Of a stretch of DNA of 64,000 bases, positions 47,771 to 55,512 are shown piece by piece. The notes under the pieces were generated by a model. It was given only the letters and a program-made list of their open reading frames with translations, was not told the origin of the DNA and searched no databases. The stretch comes from Methylocapsa acidiphila B2 (GTDB lineage Bacteria > Pseudomonadota > Alphaproteobacteria > Rhizobiales > Beijerinckiaceae), in NCBI RefSeq assembly GCF_000427445.1, contig NZ_KE386496.1:2681504-2745503 (forward strand), in the 5' to 3' direction. The position numbers and the translations under genes were made by a program. How positions within the stretch are numbered: the stretch's first letter is position 1; each line of letters starts with the position of its first letter.

Positions 47771-48021
47771 TTCCGCAAGCCTTTTCAGCAAGTTAGGATG
47801 GTGACCAAACTGGCTAGACTGCGTTTCCAAGACCGTTATGATCTTGAGTGCATGGAACGGGCCTAGCCATTGCTACGTCCAACCGAGGGGCCGATCGTCA
47901 TTGGCGTGGCGATCGGCTTCGCGCTGGGCCCATGAATATACACGCTTGCCGCCGAAAGTAAAATTCGGCGCGGCAGGTAGTCCATATGCTTGACGTGCAA
48001 ATTCGTCATGCGCCTATCCCC

Positions 48022-48984
48022 TCAATTAACGCTACGCTGCCAATAACCTTTCCATTGGCGCGAAACGCCATGTTGTAAGGCCGCATTCGTTGCCATGAGA
48101 TACTGTTCGCCATTGCTTACGCGCCGGTTATCCTCGCGCCAAGCCATTTCTGAGGCGTAAGCGCCAAGGTAGCGCCCGCTGATATGGTGATGCGTCCCGA
48201 TCTCGGCCCGGCGCAGGCGGGAAAAGAAGCTCTCCGCCTGATTGGTGCAAGCGTCGCCGTCTGAATAGCATTCCTCGTGATTGATGCGCTTGGTCAGGAA
48301 GCGCTCATGCAAAACATCCCAGCCGGCGGCTTGATCGGCATGGATCGTGGCCTCGGGATGAACGCGCTGGCCAATGGTCGCCACTGACTGCGCTTCGCTC
48401 TTGAACACGAAAGGCAGAGTAATCCCGTTCCGCTCGCGCATGATGACGACGACGCGGCGCTTGCCGGTTTGGTTCTCGGCAAGGCGACGATCGCGGCGGT
48501 TCTCTTTCCAATTGGCCGGCTTCACATAACCGCCGAAATAGGCGCCGTCGATCTCGACTTCGCCAGAGACGGTTTCTTCGGCCTTTTCGTCGGCAAGCGC
48601 TTCGCGGATTTTATGCGCCAGCACGAAAGCCGTCTTGTATTGCACATCCAAATCGCGAGAGAGCTGCAACGCGCTATGGCCTTTCGCGCCGTTCACAAAG
48701 ATCGCGATGGCAAGGAGAATGTCACGGATCGGCATCTTGCGGCTGGCGAAGATTGTGCCCGACGTGACGCTGAATTGATGCGAGCAAGCCTTGCATTTCC
48801 AGAGCTTGCGGGTTTCGTATTTGTAGGTCGCGCCGCATTGGCAACGCGGGCAAACCGGCTCGCCTTCGGTCGCGGTCCAGCGGATCAGGCGGAAGGCGTC
48901 ATGCGCTTCCTCATCCGAAAGCCGGGCGACCCGAGCAATGCTCAGGCTCCTTGCGGCTTTGGAAAGAAGGAAGTGCTGGCTCAC
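48022..48984 (-). CDS. IS1595 family (ISXO2-like) transposase
   Basis: This 320-residue transposase has an N-terminal zinc ribbon (CPRCQCGATYKYETRKLWKC then KACSHQF) and an ISXO2-like catalytic domain: EIDGAYFGGYVKPANWK (first Asp), ATIHADQAAGWDVLHERF (second Asp), and HEECYSDGDACTNQAESFFS (third acidic/Asn position) followed by RLRRAEIGTHHHISGRYLGA. The frame is intact, so it may be active. I could not identify terminal inverted repeats or target duplications with confidence. Its promoter is a candidate for control by the adjacent Xre protein. Confidence 0.92.
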   Translation of the reverse strand: MSQHFLLSKAARSLSIARVARLSDEEAHDAFRLIRWTATEGEPVCPRCQCGATYKYETRKLWKCKACSHQFSVTSGTIFASRKMPIRDILLAIAIFVNGAKGHSALQLSRDLDVQYKTAFVLAHKIREALADEKAEETVSGEVEIDGAYFGGYVKPANWKENRRDRRLAENQTGKRRVVVIMRERNGITLPFVFKSEAQSVATIGQRVHPEATIHADQAAGWDVLHERFLTKRINHEECYSDGDACTNQAESFFSRLRRAEIGTHHHISGRYLGAYASEMAWREDNRRVSNGEQYLMATNAALQHGVSRQWKGYWQRSVN

Positions 48985-49037
48985 TTGCAGGTCGTCCGTT
49001 TTGGATGACCTTATCTATAATAGATGATATGGATGGC

Positions 49038-49056
49038 GTCAACCTAAAAGGCTGAC
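49038..49056. promoter_or_regulatory. Palindrome between transposase and Xre genes
   Basis: GTCAACCTAAAAGGCTGAC is a near-perfect 19-bp palindrome (7 of 8 pairs per arm). On the minus strand its TTGAC end starts a TTGACG, 17 bases, TATAGA promoter pointing at the transposase gene. It lies 36 bases before the xre ATG, so it is a candidate operator for that regulator. Inference from position and symmetry only. Confidence 0.45.
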
Positions 49057-49092
49057 CTTTACAAATATTTTCGATGATGTTAGCTTTTCGGG

Positions 49093-49341
49093 ATGACGCC
49101 TGAGCAATGCCGGGCCGCCCGAGGGTGGCTGAATTGGACGCAAGCCGATCTCGCGAAAGCCGCGAACACGGCGCTTTCGACCGTGAAGGATTATGAAGGC
49201 GGACGTCGGACCCCGATGCCGAATAATCTAGCGGCAATTCAAGCTGCGCTGGAGAAGGCCGGAATCGCCTTCGTCTTTGCCGAGGGAAAGATCGCATCTG
49301 GGATTGCCTTCAAAGCGCCGCTAGAGGCGACGCCGCGCTAG
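49093..49341 (+). CDS. Xre-family helix-turn-helix regulator
   Basis: This 82-residue HTH_3 protein has the DNA-binding helices in AARGWLNWTQADLAKAANTA and LSTVKDYEGGRRTPMPNNLA, and a short C-terminal segment AALEKAGIAFVFAEGKIASG typical of small alphaproteobacterial Xre proteins. It is divergent from the transposase gene with a palindrome between. It may regulate the transposase or island genes. Confidence 0.88.
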   Translation: MTPEQCRAARGWLNWTQADLAKAANTALSTVKDYEGGRRTPMPNNLAAIQAALEKAGIAFVFAEGKIASGIAFKAPLEATPR

Positions 49342-49370
49342 AGAACCGTACAGGATTCTGCTATAAAACA

Positions 49371-49448
49371 GGTGGAGGCGGGGGGAGTCGAACCCCAGGG
49401 GGGAGACGCTGCAAATCGTTCCCTGGCACCGGCGCACCGCCCCCACAA
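49371..49448 (-). ncRNA. tmRNA 3'-end-like RNA fossil or attachment site
   Basis: Read on the minus strand, the 5' GGGGGCG can pair with the 3' CGCCTCC to form a 7-bp acceptor stem with a G-U at the third pair (the alanine identity element), followed by A and CC. A T-arm GGGGTTCGACTCCCC lies directly before, and CCAGGG/CCCTGG could form a second stem. The 3' end resembles that of ssrA (tmRNA), but the piece is too short and has no tag frame, and it does not fold as a normal tRNA. It may be a remnant left by integration at ssrA. Confidence 0.45.
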
Positions 49449-49457
49449 TTTGAAGGC

Positions 49458-50501
49458 TCAGACACTTTCGGTGTCTGGGTCTTCGTCGTCCTTGGGAGGC
49501 GGCAACGCGAACAAATCGCCAGATTGCGGCCTGAATCTTTTGCTGAACAACCGCGAAAATTCTTTCCAGTCGTCAGCTACCGATAGAAGCGTTGTTACCG
49601 CGACGATCTGTTTTTGCAGATGGGGGTCTCCGACATCCTCAGTCAAATATTTGTAGTGAAGATTCTTACGGCGCTTTTTGTCCGGCAAGATCGGATTTTT
49701 CTTTCGGAGATTGTCCAGCACGCCTTCTGGCAATTGCTTATAAATTAGTTCGTTCGTGAGCTTTCCAATGTAGTGGTTTCGCTTGTTCGATCCGGGGGCG
49801 TATTTCCAGCCGCGGACACGGTGGAGTTCAGAGTAAAAATTCTGCGGGAATCGGGACGTATAGGGCATCAAGTCTGGAGAAACATAGGCCGCCAATATTC
49901 TTTGAAGTTCGTCGCGGGCCCGAACTTGTTGATAGCCGGTTGCCTCATCAACAAGCGCAATCAAACCAATATCGGCCAAGGCTCGCATCAACGCTTCCGC
50001 GCGTTGTGCTTTGTCTAGCTGCTGCTTTTGTAGCGCCTTAGCTTCGCGGGCTCGAAGCCAAATTTCGCAAACGGCTCGAAGAATGCGCGGGTCGTATCCG
50101 ACAAAAATCCTGCGCCCATCTAAGTAATAGATTGGCTTTAAGGGCCCTTCGGCTAAGGCGCTGTCAATAAAGGGTTTTAGCTGACTCGGCGCAACAAAAA
50201 GGGGCAAAAGGGCCCCGCTCTCCTGCGAAGCTTTTTTAAGCCGCTTAGACGCCCCACTCCTGCCCCCAAGAATCGCTTCTGCAATGCCTGTTTCAGACAA
50301 TACTCGGCTACCGTCGTTTAAAACGGCGCAAGGGATTGACGCGTCACCAAGACGTAAGATGCCGGAGTATTCAACTTTTGGCAGCAACGCCGCCGCCTCT
50401 GCGCGGGCCCTCCCGCCTTCGGAGGCGATGCGCTGCCGATCTTCAGGGCTTAGGAGTTCAGCACGCGCTTTGCCGCCCTTGCTCTGTTTTGATTCGTCCA
50501 T
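49458..50501 (-). CDS. P63C domain protein
   Basis: The product has 347 residues. The N-terminus carries a basic KGGKARAELLSPEDRQRIAS repeat-like helix (GGxARA twice). The C-terminal two thirds is a P63C domain: IALVDEATGYQQVRARDELQ, YTSRFPQNFYSELHRVRGW, HYIGKLTNELIYKQLPEGVL, DNLRKKNPI and a final DDWKEFSRLFSKRF. P63C proteins are found in phages and integrative elements, often with KilA-N-type proteins; biochemical function is unknown. The gene is AT-richer than core genes. It ends about 10 bases from the tmRNA-like element. Confidence 0.8.
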   Translation of the reverse strand: MDESKQSKGGKARAELLSPEDRQRIASEGGRARAEAAALLPKVEYSGILRLGDASIPCAVLNDGSRVLSETGIAEAILGGRSGASKRLKKASQESGALLPLFVAPSQLKPFIDSALAEGPLKPIYYLDGRRIFVGYDPRILRAVCEIWLRAREAKALQKQQLDKAQRAEALMRALADIGLIALVDEATGYQQVRARDELQRILAAYVSPDLMPYTSRFPQNFYSELHRVRGWKYAPGSNKRNHYIGKLTNELIYKQLPEGVLDNLRKKNPILPDKKRRKNLHYKYLTEDVGDPHLQKQIVAVTTLLSVADDWKEFSRLFSKRFRPQSGDLFALPPPKDDEDPDTESV

Positions 50502-50584
50502 CTATGGGGCCCTTAAATTGCCACCTATTTTGGACTTATAGCTTGCTAATTTCGATTCGCGCAAGCTGTCTCATAAAAATTGTT

Positions 50585-50662
50585 TTGGTGAGCTTGCTAC
50601 CTAATGCCGCAGCAGAGCTGGCGCGCCTTTGGCGCGTCCTTGACTTCAAAATCCAGTCGCGC
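50585..50662 (-). repeat. Long inverted repeat, right copy
   Basis: The minus-strand partner of 46172-46238: 50585-50609 is identical over 25 bases and 50636-50662 matches 26 of 27. The spacer here contains a GCGCGCC-TTT-GGCGCG hairpin. Weaker similarity continues outward (CCTTAA...CGGAA in both). Confidence 0.85.
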
Positions 50663-50736
50663 TGCGATCGGCCGTTCCGGTTAAGGCAAAAACCGCCTTC
50701 AGCATTTCCTATCGCAGGCAAGGCTTCTTAAAGAAC

Positions 50737-50772
50737 TTGACACAAAACCCGTGTCACACGATATCCGTGTCA
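50737..50772 (+). promoter_or_regulatory. Toxin-antitoxin promoter with direct repeats
   Basis: TTGACA (50737-50742), 17 bases, GATATC (50760-50765) forms a good sigma-70 promoter. Two direct repeats CCGTGTCA (50749-50756 and 50765-50772) are 16 bases apart and overlap it, as expected for ribbon-helix-helix autoregulation. The antitoxin ATG at 50772 lies only about 7 bases after the -10 hexamer, so the mRNA may be leaderless. Confidence 0.6.
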
Positions 50773-51131
50773 TGAAAAACCTCACCATCACGTTGCGCGA
50801 GGATGTCGCCGAATGGCTCCGCGTCGCGGCGGCCAAGTCGGGCCTGAGCATGTCCGCCTATGTCGGCGACCTGTTGGAAACCCGCATGGGGCGCGGCAAG
50901 GCGCAAATGGAAGGGCTCGAATATTTCCTCAGCGGTCCGGGCTTCCCCGGCGTTTCCGCCGATCTGCCCAAGCGGGAGGAGCTTTATGACCGCGCGGCTC
51001 TTCATCGACACGAACATCCTGATCTACGCCCTCGATCCGGGGGCGCCGGAAAAGCGCGCGATCTCCGCGGATTTGCTGAGGCGGACGATCAAGAGCCATA
51101 CGCTGGTCCTAAGTCCTCAAAACCTGAATGA
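50772..51131 (+). CDS. Ribbon-helix-helix antitoxin
   Basis: The first 40 residues (MKNLTITLREDVAEWLRVAA, then KSGLSMSAYVGDLLETRMGR) are a ribbon-helix-helix DNA-binding domain; residues 40-72 (FLSGPGFPGVSADLPKREEL) would be the toxin-binding arm. The frame has no stop where the toxin begins, and continues 146 bases inside the toxin gene to give 119 residues, with a low-complexity Arg/Gly-rich tail that looks like out-of-frame translation. The natural end may have been lost, or the overlap is real. It is paired with the PIN toxin. Confidence 0.75.
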   Translation: MKNLTITLREDVAEWLRVAAAKSGLSMSAYVGDLLETRMGRGKAQMEGLEYFLSGPGFPGVSADLPKREELYDRAALHRHEHPDLRPRSGGAGKARDLRGFAEADDQEPYAGPKSSKPE

Positions 51132-51432
51132 ATGCTATAGGGTTTTGACGCAGAGGCGCCGTCTGGCGTCGGTCGAGGCGGCCCGCGCCTTCCTGACCCA
51201 TCTCATGCCTTGGTGCGTCGCGCCGCTCGACGCGCAAACGACGCTCAAGGCCTGGGCGGTTCAGGACGAGGCCGGCCTTGCCTGGTGGGACGCGCTTTTG
51301 ATCGCCTCGGCCCTTATAGCCGGGTGCAAGCTCTTCATTTCCGAGGACATGCAGGATGGCCAGTTGATTTCCGGCATGCGGATCGTCAATCCATTCGGCG
51401 CGGACTTCTTGAGCCGCCTCGCCAAACAATAG
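50986..51432 (+). CDS. PIN-domain toxin (VapC-like RNase)
   Basis: This 148-residue PIN-domain protein is a probable Mg-dependent ribonuclease toxin. Acidic residues: Asp 8 in MTARLFIDTNILIYALDP, Glu in LSPQNLNECYRVL, Asp in AWWDALLIASALIAGCKLF, and Asp in ISEDMQDGQLI. A GGAGG site lies in the antitoxin frame just before its ATG. It ends 14 bases before ychF, which may therefore be partly transcribed from the toxin-antitoxin promoter. Confidence 0.88.
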   Translation: MTARLFIDTNILIYALDPGAPEKRAISADLLRRTIKSHTLVLSPQNLNECYRVLTQRRRLASVEAARAFLTHLMPWCVAPLDAQTTLKAWAVQDEAGLAWWDALLIASALIAGCKLFISEDMQDGQLISGMRIVNPFGADFLSRLAKQ

Positions 51433-51446
51433 GACATTTCCTCCCC

Positions 51447-52544
51447 ATGGGTTTCAAATGCGGCATCGTCGGCCTGCCCAATGTCGGCAAGTCGACCCTT
51501 TTCAACGCCCTGACGCAGACCGCCGCGGCGCAGGCGGCGAATTATCCGTTCTGCACCATCGAGCCCAATGTCGGCGACGTCGCCGTGCCCGACGCGCGGC
51601 TCGAAATGCTGGCGAAGATCGCGGGCTCCAAGGAGATCATCCCCACAAGGCTCACCTTCGTGGACATAGCCGGGCTGGTGCGCGGCGCCTCCAAGGGCGA
51701 AGGGCTCGGCAATCAGTTTTTGGCCAATATCCGCGAATGCGACGCCATCGCCCATGTCGTGCGCTGCTTCGAGGATTCCGACATCACCCATGTGGAAGGC
51801 AAGATCGCCCCGGTCGAGGATATCGAGACGATCGAGACCGAGTTGATGCTCGCCGATCTCGAAAGCCTGGAAAAGCGCGTCACGGCTTTGGAAAAGAAGG
51901 CCAAGGGCGGCGACAAGGAGGCCAAGGAGACCTTCGATCTCGTCCAGCGCTGCCTTGTCCTGCTGCGCGAGGGCAGACCGGCCCGGCTCGTCGAGGTGAA
52001 GCCGGAAGAGCAGAAGCTTTTCAGCGGCTTGGGACTGCTCTCGTCCAAGCCCGTGCTTTACGTGTGCAATGTGGAGGAAGGCGCGGCCGATCGCGGCAAT
52101 GCTTTTTCCGACGCCGTGGCCGCACGGGCGGCTGAGGAAGGCGCCGTGGCGGTCGTCGTCTCGGCCAAGATCGAAAGCGAGATCGCGGTCCTGCCGCCCG
52201 ACGAGCAAAAGGACTATCTGGAGGCCGTGGGCCTCGCGGAGCCGGGGCTCAACCGGGTCATTCGCGCCGGCTATGGGCTTTTGCGGCTCATCACCTATTT
52301 CACCGTCGGTCCCAAGGAGGCCCGCGCCTGGACCATCGAGCAGGGGACCAGGGCGCCGCAAGCAGCGGGCGTGATCCATACCGATTTCGAAAAGGGCTTC
52401 ATCCGCTCCGAGACCATCGCCTATGAAGATTATGTCGCCTGCAAGGGCGAGGCGGGCGCGCGGGACGCCGGCAAGTTTCGGCTCGAAGGCAAGGAATATC
52501 TCGTCGCCGATGGCGACGTCTTGCATTTCCGCTTCGCCACGTGA
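51447..52544 (+). CDS. ychF: Ribosome-associated ATPase/GTPase YchF
   Basis: This 365-residue OBG-family P-loop protein binds ribosomes and is linked to stress and translation control. The start MGFKCGIVGLPNVGKSTLFN has the G1 loop; G2/G3 follow as NYPFCTIEPNVG and DIAGLVRGASKGEGLGNQFL; the nucleotide-specificity motif is NVEE (NVEEGAADRG). The C-terminal TGS domain contains ARAWTIEQGTRAPQAAGVIH. It is usually next to pth/rplY in Alphaproteobacteria; here the toxin-antitoxin pair sits upstream instead. Confidence 0.96.
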   Translation: MGFKCGIVGLPNVGKSTLFNALTQTAAAQAANYPFCTIEPNVGDVAVPDARLEMLAKIAGSKEIIPTRLTFVDIAGLVRGASKGEGLGNQFLANIRECDAIAHVVRCFEDSDITHVEGKIAPVEDIETIETELMLADLESLEKRVTALEKKAKGGDKEAKETFDLVQRCLVLLREGRPARLVEVKPEEQKLFSGLGLLSSKPVLYVCNVEEGAADRGNAFSDAVAARAAEEGAVAVVVSAKIESEIAVLPPDEQKDYLEAVGLAEPGLNRVIRAGYGLLRLITYFTVGPKEARAWTIEQGTRAPQAAGVIHTDFEKGFIRSETIAYEDYVACKGEAGARDAGKFRLEGKEYLVADGDVLHFRFAT

Positions 52545-52576
52545 ACAATTCATAAAAAATCACATGGGAGGACGGC

Positions 52577-52642
52577 ATGGGCAGGCGTTATTATGACGGC
52601 GCGGGCTTTAGCATCGGCGCCTTCTCCCCGGCCGGCCGGTGA
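52577..52642 (+). CDS. Small ORF coupled to bluB
   Basis: This 21-codon frame starts at an ATG with a strong GGGAGGA site 6-7 bases before it and ends at a TGA that overlaps the GTG start of bluB (GTGA). It encodes MGRRYYDGAGFSIGAFSPAG and one Arg. bluB itself has no ribosome-binding site, so translation of this frame probably delivers ribosomes to it. No similarity is known to me. Confidence 0.5.
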   Translation: MGRRYYDGAGFSIGAFSPAGR

Positions 52643-53298
52643 GGCGCATCGATCCGGCAGCGGCGCCGCCGGATTTCGACGGGGCCTTCGTCCAAAGCCT
52701 CGAGGATCTGTTCAAATGGCGGCGCGACGTGCGCCGGTTCAAGACGGACTCTGTTTCGCCCGCGCTGATCGACGAGCTTGTGGCGATCGCCGCGCTCGCG
52801 CCCTCGGTCGGCAATAGCCAGCCCTGGCGTTTCGTCAGCGTCGAGACGCCGGCGCGGCGCGAGGCGGTCATCGCCAATTTCGCCGCCTGCAACGCCGCCG
52901 CGCTCCAATGTTACGAGGGCGAGCGCGCCGCGCTCTACGCCAAGCTCAAATTGGCCGGACTGCAGGAGGCGCCGGTTCATCTCGCGGCATTTTGCGATCA
53001 TGCGACGCTGGCGGGCGCGGGCCTCGGCCGCAAGACAATGCCGGAGACGCTGGATTATTCCGTCGTGGCGGCGATCCACACGTTTTGGCTCGCGGCGCGG
53101 GCGCGAGGGCTCGGCCTCGGCTGGGTCTCGATCCTCGATCCTGCCGCGCTCGCCGAGACGCTCGGCGCGCCGCCGGACTGGAAGCTCGTCGCCTATCTCT
53201 GCGTCGGCCTCCCGCAGGAGGAGCATCAAGACCCCGAGCTCGAACGCCAGCAATGGCAGCCGCATATCAGCGAGCATGAGCGGCTGCTGCGCGTTTAG
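52639..53298 (+). CDS. bluB: 5,6-dimethylbenzimidazole synthase BluB
   Basis: This 219-residue flavin destructase cleaves reduced FMN with oxygen to make 5,6-dimethylbenzimidazole, the lower ligand of cobalamin. The nitroreductase-like fold shows LFKWRRDVRRFKTDSVSPAL, LAPSVGNSQPWRFV, GRKTMPETLDYSVVAAIHTF and WLAARARGLGLGWVSILDP, all BluB hallmarks. It starts with GTG overlapping the stop of a small upstream ORF. No cobalamin riboswitch is seen here, so it is regulated differently from the cob cluster 35 kb away. Confidence 0.93.
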   Translation: MRRIDPAAAPPDFDGAFVQSLEDLFKWRRDVRRFKTDSVSPALIDELVAIAALAPSVGNSQPWRFVSVETPARREAVIANFAACNAAALQCYEGERAALYAKLKLAGLQEAPVHLAAFCDHATLAGAGLGRKTMPETLDYSVVAAIHTFWLAARARGLGLGWVSILDPAALAETLGAPPDWKLVAYLCVGLPQEEHQDPELERQQWQPHISEHERLLRV

Positions 53299-53449
53299 CC
53301 GCGGCTCGGCCCAGGAAATTCATCGTCGGGAAATTGGAAAATGTTCGCGGCTAAGCTGAAATTGTCATAAAAGTGGCAATCTCCCGGCGCTATGGCCTAG
53401 CGCTCAAGCTCTTTCATGAAGCCAAGGTTGGAACGGGGAAACCACCAGT

Positions 53450-55003
53450 ATGATAAAACTCCCAAAGATTCTCTGCGGGCTCGGCGCGAGCCTTTTGGCG
53501 CTGACGGTCGGCCTTTCCGCGCGCGAGCAATTTAATCCGCGCCATCCTTACACCCATGTGCTGCTCATCAGCGTCGATGGCCTACACGCCGTGGATCTGA
53601 CGAATTATGTCGCCGCCCATCCGAGCAGCACGCTGGCCGCTCTTTCGAACCAGGGCTTGACCTATCCGAACGCCCTGACCTCGGCTCCGTCTGACTCCTT
53701 TCCGGGCCTGCTCGCCCAGGTCACCGGGGGCACCTCGAAGACACATGGCGTCTTCTACGACGTTTCCTATGACCGCACGCTGTTCGGTCCCGGCTCGAAT
53801 TGCCAAGGTCTGCCCGGATGGCAACCGGCCTTCGACGAGAGCATCGACAATGACAAGACGAGCTACACCGCCGGCGGAACGCTCGGGCAGCCTTTGACGC
53901 AAATCAACCCGGCGAACCTGCCGATGGCCTTGACGAACGGAAGCTGCGTCCCGGTCTATCCGCATGATTTCATCAAGGTGAATACGATTTTCGAGGTCAT
54001 CCGGCGTCACGGCGGCCGCACCGCCTGGGCGGACAAGCATCCCGCCTATGACATCGTGAACGGCCCATCGGGAACAGGCGTCCAGGATCTCTTCACGCCG
54101 GAAGTCAATTCGAACGATTCAGTCACCGGCCAGGACGCGACGACGGGCTTCCACAGCATCGAGCGCAATGACCTACTCAAGGTCAACGCCGTGCTCAACG
54201 AGATCAAGGGCCTTGACAGCACTGGCAAAAATCAGGTCGGCGTGCCAGCGATTTTCGGGTTCAACTTTCAATCGGTTAGCGTCGGACAAAAACTCGCCAA
54301 GGGCAACGCGAAAGACCCGCAAGACGCCGGCCTGATCGGCGGCTATGCCGACGCCGTCGGCAAGCAGCCCAACAACGGCCTCCAGCTCGGGCTCGACTTC
54401 GTCGACGCGCAGCTCGGCGCGATCGTCGCCGCCTTGAAATCCGCGAAAATCGAAAGAGACACTCTTATCATCGTCTCGGCCAAGCACGGCCAGTCGCCGA
54501 TCAATCTGGCCCTTCGCCAAGCCGTGGACGACACGCCTTACACGAATGCGCCCGGATTCGCCGCCTCAGCCGATGACGACGCCGGGATCATTTGGCTGAA
54601 TCCGCAGCAGCAATGGGGCGATTACCTGGCTGCGAAAAACTACATTCTCAGCCAAAAGACGGCGCTCGGAATCGTCAGCCTGCTCGACAAGGATGCGCTC
54701 ACGCAGCTCTATCAGAATCCGTTCACAGACAATCGGACGCCGGATTTCATCGCCATCACGACGCATGGCCTGATTTACACGGGCGGGAGCAAGCTCGCGG
54801 AGCATGGCGGATTCGCCAATGACGACCGCAATGTCGCCCTTTTGGTGTCAAATTCGGCGCTCGCGCCCCGGACGATTAACGCTCCGGTCGAGACCCGTCA
54901 GATCGCCCCGACGATCTTGCTCAGCCTTGGCCTCGATGCGGACGAGCTGAAATCCGTTCGCGTCGAAAACACGCAGCCCCTGCCCGGCTTCGATCGGCGC
55001 TGA
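53450..55003 (+). CDS. Exported type I phosphodiesterase/alkaline phosphatase-like protein
   Basis: This 517-residue protein has a signal peptide (MIKLPKILCGLGASLLALTV, cleavage near LSA). It belongs to the nucleotide pyrophosphatase/phosphodiesterase branch of the alkaline phosphatase superfamily: metal Asp in VLLISVDGLHAVDL, nucleophile region SAPSDSFPGLLAQVTGG, VSAKHGQSPINLALR and THGLIYTGGSKLAEHGGFAN. The usual DHG is KHG here, so one metal ligand differs from classical NPPs. Periplasmic hydrolysis of a phosphodiester is the likely role; substrate unknown. Confidence 0.82.
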   Translation: MIKLPKILCGLGASLLALTVGLSAREQFNPRHPYTHVLLISVDGLHAVDLTNYVAAHPSSTLAALSNQGLTYPNALTSAPSDSFPGLLAQVTGGTSKTHGVFYDVSYDRTLFGPGSNCQGLPGWQPAFDESIDNDKTSYTAGGTLGQPLTQINPANLPMALTNGSCVPVYPHDFIKVNTIFEVIRRHGGRTAWADKHPAYDIVNGPSGTGVQDLFTPEVNSNDSVTGQDATTGFHSIERNDLLKVNAVLNEIKGLDSTGKNQVGVPAIFGFNFQSVSVGQKLAKGNAKDPQDAGLIGGYADAVGKQPNNGLQLGLDFVDAQLGAIVAALKSAKIERDTLIIVSAKHGQSPINLALRQAVDDTPYTNAPGFAASADDDAGIIWLNPQQQWGDYLAAKNYILSQKTALGIVSLLDKDALTQLYQNPFTDNRTPDFIAITTHGLIYTGGSKLAEHGGFANDDRNVALLVSNSALAPRTINAPVETRQIAPTILLSLGLDADELKSVRVENTQPLPGFDRR

Positions 55004-55512
55004 TTCCCTATATTTCGGAGCGGGACGTATCGCGCGTTCCGCCCTCCTTTGGGCGCATAGTTGCCCCGCTCCAGACGCGAAAGGCAATGGCGCTCTTCGC
55101 CTAACTTTTGCCGACCATGCGCTGCGCCTGGTCGGCAGGATGCGCGCCGACGCCGCCCTAAGCAAAGCAGAGCCAATGCCTGCCGAGGCCCGGCATCTTA
55201 TTCCGACGCTGCGAGAGGTTTGCTGAAGCGCGGCGACTTCCAGGAGTTTTAGCGGGCGCACGAGACCCAGACGGCCCAGGCGTTGCCCGCCTGATCGCGG
55301 CTAACGCGAGAATGACTTCATTGCATCGGCGATTGATCGCGCAAATTCTGCGCAAAGGCGCATAATTGAATTAGTAGGCTTTGCTGGACCATGCGCCGCG
55401 GTGCTCGGCGAAGGGCGTCGATGATCCCGCGCCAAGCTGTGCCTGCACCTAAGGACTTCCCGCGCGAAATCCACAAAAAATCGCTGCGCCCCTGACGCTG
55501 GCGGCGATCCCG
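55004..55512. other. Intergenic region between phosphodiesterase and ctrA
   Basis: About 510 bases between convergent gene ends. No gene, RNA or convincing terminator was recognised; short frames on both strands lack family features. Confidence 0.45.

Noticed and set aside
47890-47917. Hairpin GCCGATCG/CGATCGGC as an IS1595 end
   Set aside because: A perfect 8-bp stem, but no matching sequence was found on the other side of the transposase, so it cannot be called a terminal repeat.
49371-49448. A normal tRNA gene
   Set aside because: The acceptor stem and T-arm fit, but no D-arm or anticodon arm can be folded between them.
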